From Calonectria ilicicola (Eukaryota > Ascomycota > Sordariomycetes > Hypocreales > Nectriaceae), in the NCBI GenBank assembly GCA_020809705.1, contig CP085832.1:4340001-4404000 (forward strand): DNA of 64,000 nucleotides. Reading direction: 5' to 3'. The notes beneath the pieces were generated by a model that had not been told where the DNA came from, searched no databases, and was given only the letters and a program-made list of their open reading frames with translations. The position numbers and the translations under genes are program-made. Below, piece after piece: positions 21,878 to 33,887 of this stretch. Within the stretch, counting starts at the first letter, position 1, and each line of letters opens with the position of its first letter.

Positions 21878-22540
21878 ATTTAAATCAAGAAGAAGAAAGA
21901 AGCTGTCAAGATGAACCAGTTCTTGATCGAGTGATGACGAAAATGTTCTTCATGAGCTAGTCAAGCGATTGCTGACCATTTCGTCACGTGATGGCTTGGC
22001 GGTCGCTGGATTCAGAGTGTGAGTAAGAGAGTACTATGCCAAGGAGTCTAATGTTTATTTAGGATAAGATACTTGAAATGATTGCATTTTTGATGGTTCG
22101 TGTAATGCTCCACAAACAAAGCGTATGATTGGGCAGAAAGTTTGGCGTTCACTTGTACATTTGCAACCCTAGGAGCAAGCCTCCATCTGCGTAATCCAAG
22201 TACTTGCAGCAACAGCAGAGGTATAAATCAATTACAAAATTGCACCCTGCACAAGCTGCCACCGGAATATTTGCCTTTAATTTAATTTTTTTTCTAGCGC
22301 GAAACCTGATCAGAGTTACGTAACATAGGCGACGTTTCCAAATTCGAGGTATCTCTCTAAGAGCGAGAAAGTCGATCCTCTAGCTACTTATTCAGGCGAA
22401 AAATGAATGAAATGATAGTATAATTTATTTTAAGTTTCATATTGAGACAATGCTTCAATCATGGAATGGGCTTATAGGAGATTTTGAGAGAAAGGATTGC
22501 AACGATGGTCATGGGAATCGTGTGGATGTATTCTTCATCA
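21878..22540. other. Intergenic region between two regulators
   Basis: AT-moderate, with no gene supported. It is the promoter side of the 19415-21877 gene (TATTTAAAT near 21876-21884) and the 3' flank of the 22541-24200 gene. Confidence 0.5.
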
Positions 22541-24200
22541 CTAAAATATAATAAATCTGTCGACCTGGGTCTCGTAAATTCGAGCATACTGCAACCAGGA
22601 CATTTTCTCAGTCTCCGCGATCGACCAAAAAGATCGCAAGAACTGCAATGCACCATGATTCCACCATATTCCGGTAGTGGAAAGCAATTTGAGAAAAATG
22701 GTTTCCACCATCGCCTCTTTGTCCTTTTCCCCATGACACTCAGTGCCAATAATAAAGAGTGGGAAGAAAAGATCGTGAGAGAATGTCTGTGCTGTACCAT
22801 GAACGATGGACAGCATACAAGACTGGAGAAGACCTGAGAGTGAGGCCAGGAGCTCAGTTGGAATGTCCGATGGCGCAAAGGCTTGATAGCTGTATATGAG
22901 AGTGGCGTAATAATGCGCACGAACAATCGATTCAAAACAATGCCACTCATTCCGAGATTCTGGTAGCAGGCCACTAATTTGGGCCATAATTGCATCATAA
23001 GCAGCTGCAGTCCGTTTATGCCATATGCTCATGTCAGTTTCTGGAAGCTGTAGGTAGTGTTTTACTGCCCGGTGCAAATGTCTCTCTGATGTGGTAATCT
23101 GGTTCATAAGTGTTGTAAAGGTCCAAATTGAGCCGTTATTCGTGTACCAGAAAGGGCAGGCTGAGGCGAAAATTTCGTCTTTGCTAAATACAGAAATTCC
23201 AGTGAAGATCTCCAAGTCGACAACCTCACGAACTAAAAAGGTTTTAAGCGCGTCTTTAGGTGGGTACGATCGGTTCTGCGGATTTCCGAGGTCCATCGCT
23301 GTTTGACAAGCATGTAGATGCAGTTTCCAGTCCACCGATCCCGGAATACAAGCACTAGCATAGCAGAGCATAAGCATAGATGCGAGGATGTCAATGGGGA
23401 AATAATCTAGAGGAATCGCATTTGACGTTACTGTATCTGAGCATAAATGAGATTGCATCCTTTTGTTCAAAACCCGGACACTGATATCTTTGAGGTGTTC
23501 GTATATCGAACGAAAGTGGGCCCTTTGGTCTTCAACACTAGATAAATTGGTTGATAAATGAGCAGCGGCGAGACTGGCGACAGCGACACGGAGACAGAGT
23601 GAATTTTGGGCCACCGGTTGGATACTATCCTGCCATGGGTTCTCAGGAAGATTGATCCATCTGAATAGCGGGACGACCTTGACATAGAAGTGCCCAAGTA
23701 GGTTGTCAACAGTGACAGTCGACAAGTAGTTTCTTGCGCAATCAAAATCAGCGGCTGGCTGGTTCATTTGAAGTATGCACGCTTGGCTTAAAATTGCGTG
23801 GTTGTCCGTTTCCGATGACTGGGTGCTCGATTGGTGACTGCAACCGCAAACATCTGCGGTCTTTTCTGAAATAGAATGCTTATCCGATAATTTGCAAAAT
23901 TTATTGCCACTCTTGCCGACCTCAGGGGTTGGATTTCCAGGTACCCTTCCTTTGCCAACGAAACATTGTTTCCACCTAAACTGGATTGGTTGAAAGCCTG
24001 GACACTCAAGACCACGACTAGCGCACTTCTTGCAGTTCGGGATGCTCCGGTCACATTTTATACGTCTTTTAGCACATAAACGACAATCTGATCCATCAGT
24101 TGAGGCAAGGTCCAAGCCTGGGGTGCAATCGGAAGAACAACTGACCTTGAGATGCTACTCGACGATCAGGGAGTAAAGAGTCAATGCGGATGTTCTTCAT
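22541..24200 (-). CDS. Zn2Cys6 transcription factor (Fungal_trans_2-like)
   Basis: The body is one open frame of 524 codons ending at 22541. It has a Zn2Cys6 cluster near its start (DCRLCAKRRIKCDRSIPNC, then CASRGLECPG) directly followed by FQPIQFRWKQ. That arrangement, with a long helical C-terminal region and LPLDYFPID-like blocks, resembles the Fungal_trans_2 group of regulators. The frame itself opens with a TTG, so the true start is upstream. The ATG at 24200 (MKNIRIDSLLPDR) joins in frame if a short intron ending at about 24114 is removed. The donor is unclear, with candidates giving 28 or 47 nt. DNA-binding class is certain; the N-terminal exon is tentative. Confidence 0.8.
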
Positions 24201-25401
24201 CGTACTTTGGTAATGGCTAATAATTATCCGGAGAAACCGGGGAAAATAACCTGCACTATTGAAATGTTAAAAATGTCCTCCTGGAAATGGGAACCGTGGA
24301 CACGCAGCCAGAGTTCTCACTCCGCACAAAACGGATGAACACAAGCCCCGAGCTTAGTGGCATGAATGACATGTGGGGCCACTAGTGAATGTCGAGACCA
24401 GGTTTAGGCCAATATCGATTTAATCATTACCTCTTGTCATATTACGGCATTCTCTAACGTCCTCCGGTATTCACCGTGACCACGAAGCATACTGAAATGA
24501 GTGGCTTGCTAGACCTGGTGCCCTAGACATACCTGGGCAAAATTGACTAAAGATCGTTCTTTAGTATGCCTTGGAATTTTTTGAATCCAAAAATATTCTT
24601 TTAACTAGAAGAAACTAGCACGCACCCAATATCCCCCGCTTCCCCCAAGGGCAATATTCATTACATCCACCCAACATCCTTGCAAAATATTACTTCAAGA
24701 TTCCCTTCAACTTCCACAAAGTGGGTCAGACTAACCGTATGAGGGAATTTGGTCGAGAAACTGACGATACTGACACACCGAGCATGTCGGACGCAACACA
24801 TCGGCTTCACACCCAAGTTTTGTGGACCTAGACGATCCAAGTGTGGATTACAAATGCGTAATCAAATTTAAACAAGCCTCGACTCTTTCTTATCAAGCTT
24901 CCAGTATCCCGACTCACCAAGTTGACCGCGTTTCTTCCGCTTCAACATCAAAGCAAGCTAAAATGATTAGGGTAAGTGGAATGCGAAAATGACGTCTGGG
25001 ATCTCCATTCTGGTGAGCTGTGATTGGCTAACATTTCCACCAAGAGTCCAATCCATCTTGACCGGAAGTTTCTTCGTTATGATTGGGTAAAATTACCGTG
25101 GGAAGTGGAGTAGAATACGTTTTGGCAGGAAGTACTCTTGGTCAACGCTAAACCGGAAACGGAAATTCTGGAGAGAAATTGAAGTTCTGAGAACTTCCAA
25201 ATCACTGAATGTCCTGTTATTCAGCCCGAATGAACCTAAGAGTTGAGATTGATTAATAAAACACGGATCGGATCAAGAATAGACATAATTGCATCGAGAA
25301 ATATATAAACCAGGCTGGTTCGTGCCCATGAATCATAGTCTTTTTGCACAAGCATCCATCCTTGCACAGCATTCCTCGCCTCATTTTACCACACCTTCAT
25401 C
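24201..25401. other. Intergenic region, divergent promoters
   Basis: No gene supported over 1.2 kb. It separates a minus-strand regulator from the plus-strand aminotransferase, so it holds both promoters. A TATA-like ATATATAAAC lies at 25301-25310, about 95 bp before the aminotransferase ATG. ATTGG/CCAAT motifs occur near 25023-25095. Confidence 0.5.
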
Positions 25402-26595
25402 ATGGTTAAGATTGCCACTTTCGAAGTCGAGCACTGGTTCGTCCGTTACGAGAATATCCCCGATACGCTCGACGTGGGCGAAACATGTGTTGCCTCTGTC
25501 TCGCTAAACGACCTGGTCGAACTATCTGAAGACAAATCACTTCCACCCCCGATCAATCACGAAACCAAGCTCGTATACGGACCTCTACATGGCTCTGAAG
25601 GTCTGCGAGACAACGTTGCACTCATGTTTAACGAATATGGTGCTAAGCCGTTGACTCGGGATAATGTTCTCATTGGGCAGGGCGCCATCGGTGCTAACTT
25701 CCTTTTCTTCTACACCATGATTAATCCTGGCGATCACATTGTGTGCATGTATCCTACCTACCAGCAACTTTGGTCTGTGCCAGAAAGCATCGGTGCTGAG
25801 GTGACCTTGTGGAAACTGAAAAAGGAAGACAAATATATTCCTGACGTGTCTGAGCTTGAGGGCCTGGTGAAACCAAACACCAAATTCATCTTTCTCAACA
25901 ACCCCAGCAACCCCACGGGAATGCACATTCCTACTGAGGTTCTTGAGAAGGTTGTGGCATTTGCCAAGGATCGCAACATCACGATTTTATCCGATGAGAC
26001 CTACCGCCCTCTTTTCCACGAGCTCTATAGTTCGGTCTCGCCAATTGACATTCCTCCTCCTATTACGGCTTTCGGCTACGACAATGTGGTTGTCACGGGA
26101 TCCATGTCCAAGGCGTTTTCGCTGGCTGGGATTCGGCTTGGCTGGATTGTGACCCCCAACAAGTCCATCATTGAAGCGTGCGGTAAGGCACGAGAGTACA
26201 CCACTATCAGCGTATCTATGCTTGATGATGCCGTGGCGACGTATGCATTATCGCCCGCTGTGCGTCGGCCATTGCTGAAACGAAACCTGGCGTTGATGAA
26301 CGAGAATCGACGACTGATAGAAAGTTTTGTAAATAGGCATAGCGACATCTGTAGCTGGGTGAAGCCGACTGCTGGAACAACAGTCTTCGTCGAATTTCGC
26401 AAGGGTGATGAGCTGGTTGACGACACCGCTCTTTGTGCTGATATCATCCAGACAACCGGCGTTATGTTGGTACCTGGCTCTAGATGTTTTGGGGACGACT
26501 TTAAAGGGTATGTCAGGTTTGGTTATGGCTGCTATCCTTCAGTGTTAATGAAGGCACTGGAGAAACTAGATCAGTATCTCGCAACTAAATTCTGA
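25402..26595 (+). CDS. PLP-dependent class I/II aminotransferase (capreomycidine-synthase-like)
   Basis: Intronless 397-aa fold-type I PLP enzyme. Visible motifs are LVYGPLHGSEGLRD (N-terminal substrate/PLP segment), FLNNPSNPTG (N170/P171 region), the PLP-stacking SDETYRPLF, the Schiff-base lysine K237 in VTGSMSKAFSLAGIRLGWI and the carboxylate-binding Arg in YVRFGYG. The N terminus (EHWFVRYEN, then SVSLNDL) resembles the group often annotated as capreomycidine synthase-like in fungi; that name comes from a bacterial antibiotic enzyme and does not prove the reaction. Length is normal and all key residues are present. It is flanked by two Zn2Cys6 regulators with no scaffold-forming synthase nearby. 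Confidence 0.88.
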   Translation: MVKIATFEVEHWFVRYENIPDTLDVGETCVASVSLNDLVELSEDKSLPPPINHETKLVYGPLHGSEGLRDNVALMFNEYGAKPLTRDNVLIGQGAIGANFLFFYTMINPGDHIVCMYPTYQQLWSVPESIGAEVTLWKLKKEDKYIPDVSELEGLVKPNTKFIFLNNPSNPTGMHIPTEVLEKVVAFAKDRNITILSDETYRPLFHELYSSVSPIDIPPPITAFGYDNVVVTGSMSKAFSLAGIRLGWIVTPNKSIIEACGKAREYTTISVSMLDDAVATYALSPAVRRPLLKRNLALMNENRRLIESFVNRHSDICSWVKPTAGTTVFVEFRKGDELVDDTALCADIIQTTGVMLVPGSRCFGDDFKGYVRFGYGCYPSVLMKALEKLDQYLATKF

Positions 26596-27692
26596 AGTCC
26601 AAAATAGGACACCTTAACAACATTAATACATGTTCTAGGCATATCTTTTTTGCAATTCCGTACCCCAAGGGTTTCTTTTGAATCGATCTGCCCCTGTAGG
26701 ACGTACACTCATGTAAAGTATAGAATGACTCTCATCACCACTAGGTTGAGATGAGAAGGGAGGATCAAGTTTCGAATTTCTTTTTCCATGCTGGGAGTAT
26801 CAAAAAATCAAGACGTTTCTTAAAAAAAAAAGAAAAAAAAAAAAAACTGAAAAAACAAAATTACTGTCGTGATTCTTGGGAACTTAGTTGAATGGGTGGG
26901 TATTGTGATGCGGGTCGGGTTCCGAAAAACGAACCCAACTTCCGCCCCACGGAGGTTCAACACGCCGCTGATTGGTCCAATTTTCCGTCTGTCAAACCCA
27001 ACCCCTCATTGAACCTCATCGCCGCCATCCTTCGTAGCACCGAGAGTCTCGTCTCGGTACTTCCGCCCTCGCAGAAAACGTTAGATATCGACCAAGGACC
27101 CGCATCTCCCAAATATGTAACACAAATTTCTTTACGACCTGCATGCAACTATGGACAAATCATTGTCCATGGTTGCAGAACACTCGCAAAATACAGTGAT
27201 TTAATAGTCCTTTTTCATTATTTAAACATTAACCAATAGTACAAAAGTAATGAAGGGTAATTAGTTTTACAATTATTAGCCGTATGAGGTGGTGATATTA
27301 CTCTTAAAGACTCTCTTCATGTGAGTTTAGAATTACAGCTCCTATGTTTCAATAACAAACTGTATTCAATGGTGGATTGTCAAGCTAATGTAGAACGAAT
27401 CTCTGAACTGAAATGCACTAGAATACCCAGACAATAGAGCCTGATAGACTTGGATTTTAGGATTGTGTTGCTTTACTAACCAGCGCCGCGTGCACGTGAT
27501 CGGATTAGCATCCGATAACGCACCTTCCCGAGAGTCAAAGTCCAGAGGATTTCTAGACGCACGGTTAAATAGTTCGTTCGTCTAATTTTCCATCTCTCAA
27601 CTTCTCAGCTTCGCTCCTGATCACGAAAACTTTGACCTTCTCATCTTACTCCAACGACGTCTGCTAAGGATCAATCACCATAGCATCCGAAA
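26596..27692. other. Intergenic region with poly-A tract and candidate regulator site
   Basis: An A-rich tract lies at about 26821-26860. A 115-codon open frame (26892-27239) shows no domain and is not called. The right end is the promoter of the CTF1-like regulator. Confidence 0.5.
27499..27516. promoter_or_regulatory. CGG-N8-CCG palindrome upstream of regulator gene
   Basis: ATCGGATTAGCATCCGAT is a 7-bp inverted repeat with a 4-bp centre, giving CGG-N8-CCG, a geometry bound by Zn2Cys6 dimers. It lies about 180 bp before the ATG at 27693 and directly follows a CACGTG E-box at 27493-27498. Autoregulation is possible but unproven. Confidence 0.4.
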
Positions 27693-29932
27693 ATGAAGCG
27701 CAAATCCCCTCCGGCTCAACATTCGACAACCGAGAAACTGCAGTCCACCGCCAATCGAAGACGCATTAGTACGTGCTCCCTGTAGGCTTGAGCGGAGCTT
27801 AAGGAAGACTAGACGGATACACGCACCTCTAACCCACGAATATGTTCGCTCGTATTTGTTTTGGTTTCACTACGGCTAACATTATTAACCAGACGGGCGC
27901 GCCTGTATTCATTGCCATCAACTGAAGATCCGCTGTGACATGCTCGAGATCGGAGCCCCATGCACAAGTTGCAGCTCTCGCAATCGACCGGGATGCCGTA
28001 TCTATCAAAATAAAAAGCTCATCAGAATAGAACCACGTGATCCCGTCCCAATTCTTCCCCGCCGGTCTAGTCGTGCACCCACGCCTGAGCCTGCGACTGA
28101 GTCTGCTCAAACACTACGGAAGGATACGGGTAACATCGAAGATATCGAAGAGTATGACCATGACCACTTGGCAGATTTCTTTAACCGGCAAGAGGTGAGG
28201 GAGGCCGACTTTGGTTACCTTACACGCATGTGCTTTATCGGTACCGGCATGTCGAACTGCCATTACCTGGTTCGTCAGAGCCCGCTACAGGCCAGTCACG
28301 AAAGCATATTCCATTTTGGCTACCGCCAGTCACGACCCCAGGATGGCTGCTACTACGTTCATCGTGTTCCATCTGAAATGCTCGAGCGTCCTAGCAAGAG
28401 AGTGGCAGACATGTTGATTCGAGCATATTTTGAGCGTGTGAATCGCGGGTGGCCTATAGTTGACGAGGAATGGTTCATGGCCCAGTATGAGGAAAAGGAT
28501 CCGGAAAACCTAGTGTCTTTGGCCCTTCTAAATGCTATATTTCTTGTTGGGTCACATGTTTTGGCATCGCAAGATGAGAGCCTCCAGTCTCTCCAACCTG
28601 TGTTTTTCCATAGAGCCAAGACCCTGGTCGACTGCCGCTTTGAACAAGATCGGCTTGTACATGTACAAGTCGCCCTTCTAATGACGTGGCATTCTGCAGG
28701 TTTAGAAGAGATTGTTGCCAGTGCATGGCACTGGATTGGAGTTGCCACCAGGACAGCTTTAGTCGTTGGCATGCATCGCGACGCTACTCGGTCCAAGATG
28801 CTGCCAGTCCATAGACGCGCTTACACACGGCTGTGGTGGATTCTTGTTCAATTCGATACCATTTCGTCCGTTTCATCTGGCCGACCACAGGCAATGTAAA
28901 CTATCCTCATCACTGGATGTTGATATTCTTCGGCTGCTAATATTCAGCAGAAATCTGGAGGATTCTGACGTCCCTGATCTCAATCATTCCCATTTTGAGG
29001 GCATTCCTGAAGCGGAGGAGGATTTCACGATTTACCACACGAAGCTCTGCATCATAATATCCCGGACAATGAGGGAGGGTTGGGCTCTTCGATCGTCCCC
29101 TGAAGACCGGGTTCGAGCTACTAGAAAGGCCGGCATATATCTCGCAGAACTCAGTCTTCAACTTCCTGAAAGTATTCAACTCAAGGTTTCAAGTGTTAAT
29201 ATATGGCAAGCAACACTCCATCTAACTTACAATAACTTTGTCATTCTACTTCACCGACCTCCGCCAAAACATACTGTCATAGGAGATCAGGTAGCCAAGC
29301 AGTGCAGCCACCCTATTTTATGTGCCGATGCTGTAGGAGCAATTTCTTCTATCTTTGAAACCCTGGTCAGCAAGAACACCCTTTCCTCACTATGGCTTTA
29401 CAGCAACAACGTTCTTGTCACGGCAATGATTCACATTATCCACGAGGCTGCATCTGATGATCCTCTTGTGGCGGCCAAATCCCAACGTATCTTGGACACC
29501 CTCATCAGATCTCTACAAGGGATGTCAAAACATTGGCAATATGCAAATCCTTGGTTGAAGTTCTTTGAACAAAAGGCCTCGATGTTAAAACAGAAGCGAG
29601 TGTTAAGCGCCCAGGAGGGCTCTGCAACATACCAATATCTTGATGACGACGAGCAACGAGATTTGACAGCCTGGACTGTTCATGGAATGCAAAGAATACC
29701 ACAGAACATAGAAAAGACGCAATTTTGTCACCAAGCTGAGATTCAATATCAAACTGGGTCAGAAAAGTCCTTTCCAGATGGTGATGAAAACAGAGCTACT
29801 GCTACATTCGACTCAGCAATGGAAGAGAACATCATAGATGAGGGGACCGACTTCAATTTCCCCGATATCTTATTTCCCTTTGACCCGTTAGCATTCGACC
29901 CGTTTCAAAACGCATATCATGGAGATTTATGA
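27693..29932 (+). CDS. Zn2Cys6 transcription factor, cutinase-factor (CTF1/FarA)-like
   Basis: About 686 aa in three exons: 27693-27768, 27893-28895 and 28951-29932. The DNA-binding domain reads GRACIHCHQLKIRCDMLEIGAPCTSC. The ACxHCHxxKxRCD spacing and long loop are typical of the CTF1-alpha/FarA/FarB group that controls fatty-acid and cutin use. The middle homology region includes YFERVNRGWPIVDEEWF, RAYTRLWWILVQFDTISSVSSGRPQAI and LEDSDVPDLNHSHF; the last block is rejoined across the 55-bp intron 28896-28950. The C terminus is acidic and aromatic (FPDILFPFDPLAFDPF), like an activation domain. The first intron (124 bp) is the longest in the regulators here. Family call is good; control of lipid genes is inferred. 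Confidence 0.87.
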
Positions 29933-30719
29933 TGGTCATGATGAATATTTTGGAGGCTTAGCGGTCGCATGTTTTAATTGGTCTAATTTTGGTTTCTTTG
30001 GGTAGCCTTCATTGGATTTTTATATTCGTTCTTATGTTGAGGACAGCTATGACATTTTACTTTGTTAATATAAATTCATCACAATGATAGTGTGGATTAT
30101 TACCTTCGGAGATGATCTGTTTCATCTTCTCATCTATTACTCGAGAGCCGCCTCCTGCCGTCGGGTGTTAAGCTTCGGCATTTATTGTGATACCGAACAA
30201 TGACATGGTTTTAACTTCATCGGGCGAGCGGAGAAATTCCAGCTAACCGACTTAAAGTTTCCCAAGCCCGGATTTTGTCCAGACTTGTCGAACTGTACGA
30301 TTCTCCAATTACAAATTTTATTAGCACTATACATGTTGCAATAAAACTTACGTTGAAATGCGCATATTATGTCTATCGGCTCATAAGTATGGACCCTTTG
30401 ATCAACACAATTTGGTAAATGAGTTTTATGGCGCCGTGATTGCCGTTTCGAAGTTTACACCAATAATCATTGATGTAAAGGAACTTCTTATTGCATGTTC
30501 ATGACCCATGATATCCCAAAGCCTAGAATATATACAATCTATCTCCAATAAGAAACGCAGTTATATGAGGGAGTAGCCAATGTTTCCAAAAGTTCCTCCC
30601 CTCGAGCCTACCCATCTACTCGTCCCAAAATCAACTGGGGGAAATCACGCGAACAAAGCATCATTATGTTGCAAGACGGCAGTATCTTTTCAGATTTTGT
30701 TAAAAAGAGTTCTAACAGC
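29933..30719. other. Intergenic region (tail-to-tail)
   Basis: Lies between the stop of the CTF1-like gene and the stop of the minus-strand SDR. AT-moderate; no gene or repeat seen. Confidence 0.5.
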
Positions 30720-31565
30720 TCAAGCCATCAGCCATCCCTTATCAATCGCCACTTCAGCCCCGTTGGCTGCTTTAGAAGTTGCAAGGAATAGAAAAGCCTC
30801 AGCTACGTCTTCTGGTTCACATTGATCAGGACAACAATTCCCGTACGGCACCAGGCGTTGTGGGATAACCCCCCCTCCAGTCTTGGCCATGTTGGTACGT
30901 ACAAATCCTGGGAACACTGCATTGCACCGAATACCATCCTTGGCGTACATCCAAGCAGTCGATCTGGTCAAACCAAGAAGACCGGTTTTCGCGGTAGTAT
31001 AGGCGACAGGAGCACATGCACCTCTCTTAGAACTGACCGAGCATGTATTCAATATGGCACCTGATTTGTTTTGAAGCATTGTTGGAAGGACAGCTTTCAT
31101 TAGATACATGGGTCCATTCAAGTTGACATTTATGACTCGATGCCAAGTTTCGACTTCAATTTCATTGACACCTTCTAAATTCGCATGAAAGTTAGTATGC
31201 CGTACAATAGACTAATTGGTCAATCCTCCGATTACACATACCTCCTTGTTCGAGTATGCCAGCATTGTTGACCAGGATGTCAACGGTTCCCCATTTTTCA
31301 AGGACAGCATTGACACATTCGTTAATGTTTACCATGGAACCAACGTCACATTTAAGCGGAAGAAAGTTGTCTAAGGTAGGATCCGAAGATGGGTTGATGT
31401 CTAGTGATGCAACCTTGGCACCACTCGCGAGAAATAGGCGGGTAGTGGCAAGACCAATACCGCTGTTCGCACCAGTGATGATGGCTACCTGGGTCATGGT
31501 TAGTTTATAGGCGTCACATCTTAGTGTTTCGGGCTGCTCACTTTTCCAGCAAGTTGATTGGCCAT
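30720..31565 (-). CDS. Classical short-chain dehydrogenase/reductase (FabG-like)
   Basis: 241-aa NAD(P)-dependent oxidoreductase in three exons: 31565-31542, 31488-31242 and 31174-30720. The first exon codes only MANQLAGK and joins VAIITGANSGIG, giving a perfect TGxxxGIG cofactor motif at residues 13-20. NNAG, the catalytic Ser (NTCSVSSKRG) and the Y-T-T-A-K active site are intact. RCNAVFPGFVRTNM and a short C terminus ending GWLMA are typical of the classical ~250-aa group. A TATA-like ATATAT lies about 55 bp before the ATG. Substrate is not deducible. Confidence 0.9.
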
Positions 31566-32344
31566 GGTTGATGTATTGGTTGTAAAGGGACGTGAAGTTA
31601 AGCACAATTATTCAACCAGAAAATATATGCCAATTTAGAAGTACTTATGGATTCTCTAACGAAGGGATTTGATCAAATTTATAGGGGTTTGTATTTTCCA
31701 ATTCTCCCAGTCTGATGAACCGAGGCTTAGGAACTGCTCATATTTCCAAAGTTTAAACTTCACATGACGACGTCGTACAGAACGAACCAAAACATTCACT
31801 TGACCCCGCTTCAATCCAGCTCTCCTCGGCAGAAAGGCAGCCAATCAACAGGAGTAATTATTTCAGTTTGTTTGAAATTTCAGATGACCATTGCTATCTA
31901 CACCAGAGCTGGTCTGCGTATTTGGTGAATCTTGTGCAAGGAGCTCATACCACCTACCAAACACAGCATCCGGCTATATTTCTCTTGTTACGCTTATGTC
32001 GTTACTTTGGAGCTCATATATCGTCGAGGCCTCTTCGGGTTGTCAAGTTACCCTTGGAGCTTTCCAGAATCGCTAGCAGCAACTGGATCTTATTAAGATC
32101 GGATGTGCAGCAGTTATCATAAAACACCACAAGCACGAACTTGACTAGTTTAAATAGTACTTTCAATTTATGGCATCGTCGTGGCCGGGTGCAATTTATG
32201 AATCATCATCATCCACTCTTTTCAGTGCTATTCTTAGAATGAAGTCTAAAACTTTCTAGTCTGTGTGTTGTCGCTAATGTTCGGATGCCTCTTTACTAGT
32301 TCAATCATATCTCATATATACAAATAAATCATGGCCGTGGAAAA
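31566..32344. other. Intergenic region
   Basis: Promoter of the SDR on the left and 3' flank of the APH-type gene on the right. No gene supported; the 84-codon plus-strand frame at 31868 has no domain. Confidence 0.5.
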
Positions 32345-33887
32345 TCATGGGTCAAAAAAGCGTCGGTAGAGCATCATCGAAGCGGCCGTAAAAGTGATTG
32401 CCGAGGCAGCAATGGTCAACCGATGTTGAAGCACATGGGCAATGTTGAAGCTCATCTTATTGCCCCATGAGCCCTCTGTGGAAGAATGGGATGCGCCGTT
32501 GAGTTCAGCTATCTCACGCTCATACTCCTTTTGTTCGATCAATTTCATCGAGACCCAGTACTGACGGATTGGATCTTTTGCGAGAAAGGAATCTATACGC
32601 TCTCGCAAATCTCTGTCACCATTGTACCGGGTGTTGCCGATATATCGGTAGGCCACCCACTCAATTTCGGTCCAGCTATTCAATGCATTGGCGATCAAAA
32701 AGCCGCCGCCTTTGCTCGCCCTCGACCACTCTCTGTAAAGCAAATCATAGCCGTATACCTCAATTTCACGAGCTCTGACGGCAGCCTGGAGAGTTTTGAA
32801 CGAGTTGAGCCAGGCATGATAGTTGGCAGGCAGTGCAAGGCGTGAAGTGTCCTCCATGGCCAACCAGAAGGGAGGCACAAAGTGTTGGACGGGTACGACA
32901 CGGCTCCATTCCCAATCTAGGACACATGTAATTTCCATGTTTTCATTGACGATCAAATTGTGCGGCATCAAGTCATCGTGGACCAGGACAAAAGGTCCTT
33001 TATCGAGGCGGGGATCCATCCATTCCTGAGCGGCACGGCAGAAGAGATGGTGATGGTACAAAGCCTCGTTGCCGATTTCCGTGCTGAGAACGGTGCCACG
33101 GCTCTTCAGAAGTGCGTTGTAGGCAATGTCTAACTGCATGGCGAGGAATTGGTCGGCCGACTTGAGGATCCCGTCAGCATAATATGCATCTTGGATCTTG
33201 GCTTGGCCCAGGCCTTCCAACCCCTGCATATTGGTGTCGATCGAGATGGGCTGCTTGGTGACTTTGTACTTATCCCCCACTTTGGTCAACCGTCCGATGG
33301 ATGGAAATTCGAGCCGCCTCAATTGAGTGTAAATGTCGGCGAGGGAGGCATGAAGCTGTCGAGACTGCGAGCCGGAAAGCGAGCGGAGGGATTTGAAGGA
33401 GCTTAGTTTCGGGCCCTCGGCGTATTCAAGAATGAGGAAAGTTGGCATTACTTCGGGGCCGCCGCCGAGTTCGTATGCGAGGATATTGGGAGTTGGGATT
33501 GTCGTCTTCTCCGAAATCAGCCTACAGATGAACGGGTTAGCAAAAGAAAGAAAAGATGGACTGGGCGGAGGGAGGGGAGCAATGGAGGTTGACATACTGC
33601 ATCGTCGCAATCTCGCTCCTCAACTTGTCGCTCCCGTCGACAGCGAGGCATGGCTCCAGAGGAACGCGCACCACGCACTTCAGCCCATCGTCGAACTTGA
33701 CAAAATAGCAGACGTTGTAGCTGCCGTGGGCCTGCGGCTGGAAGAAGCGACAGCCGGTGCCATTGCGGTACGACGCAGCGAGGGCGCAGACGTCGGCTTC
33801 GGTGATTGAGGCGATGAACTTGTCGCGCTCAATCCGCACGCGGTTCTCGACTATTTTATCCCGGAATGACCCTACCGCGGTGGACAT
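32345..33887 (-). CDS. APH-fold phosphotransferase (aminoglycoside/choline-kinase-like)
   Basis: About 488 aa in two exons: 33887-33598 and 33521-32345. The protein-kinase-like APH fold is marked by GSYNVCYFVKF (nucleotide loop), CVVRVPLE, FLILEYAEG and the Brenner-type catalytic block VLVHDDLMPHNLIV followed by CVLDWEWS (metal Asp). Such proteins are numerous in fungi and usually phosphorylate small molecules; few have known substrates. The last 30 residues (LTIAASAITFTAASMMLYRR) form a likely tail-anchor helix, unusual for the family, which would tether the enzyme to a membrane. The open frame runs upstream to a TTG at 33911; the first ATG at 33887 is used here, and an upstream exon cannot be excluded. 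Confidence 0.85.

Noticed and set aside
26892..27239. 115-codon open frame in the promoter region of the CTF1-like gene
   Set aside because: No domain, no plausible promoter, an antisense frame of similar length and no family resemblance; likely chance.
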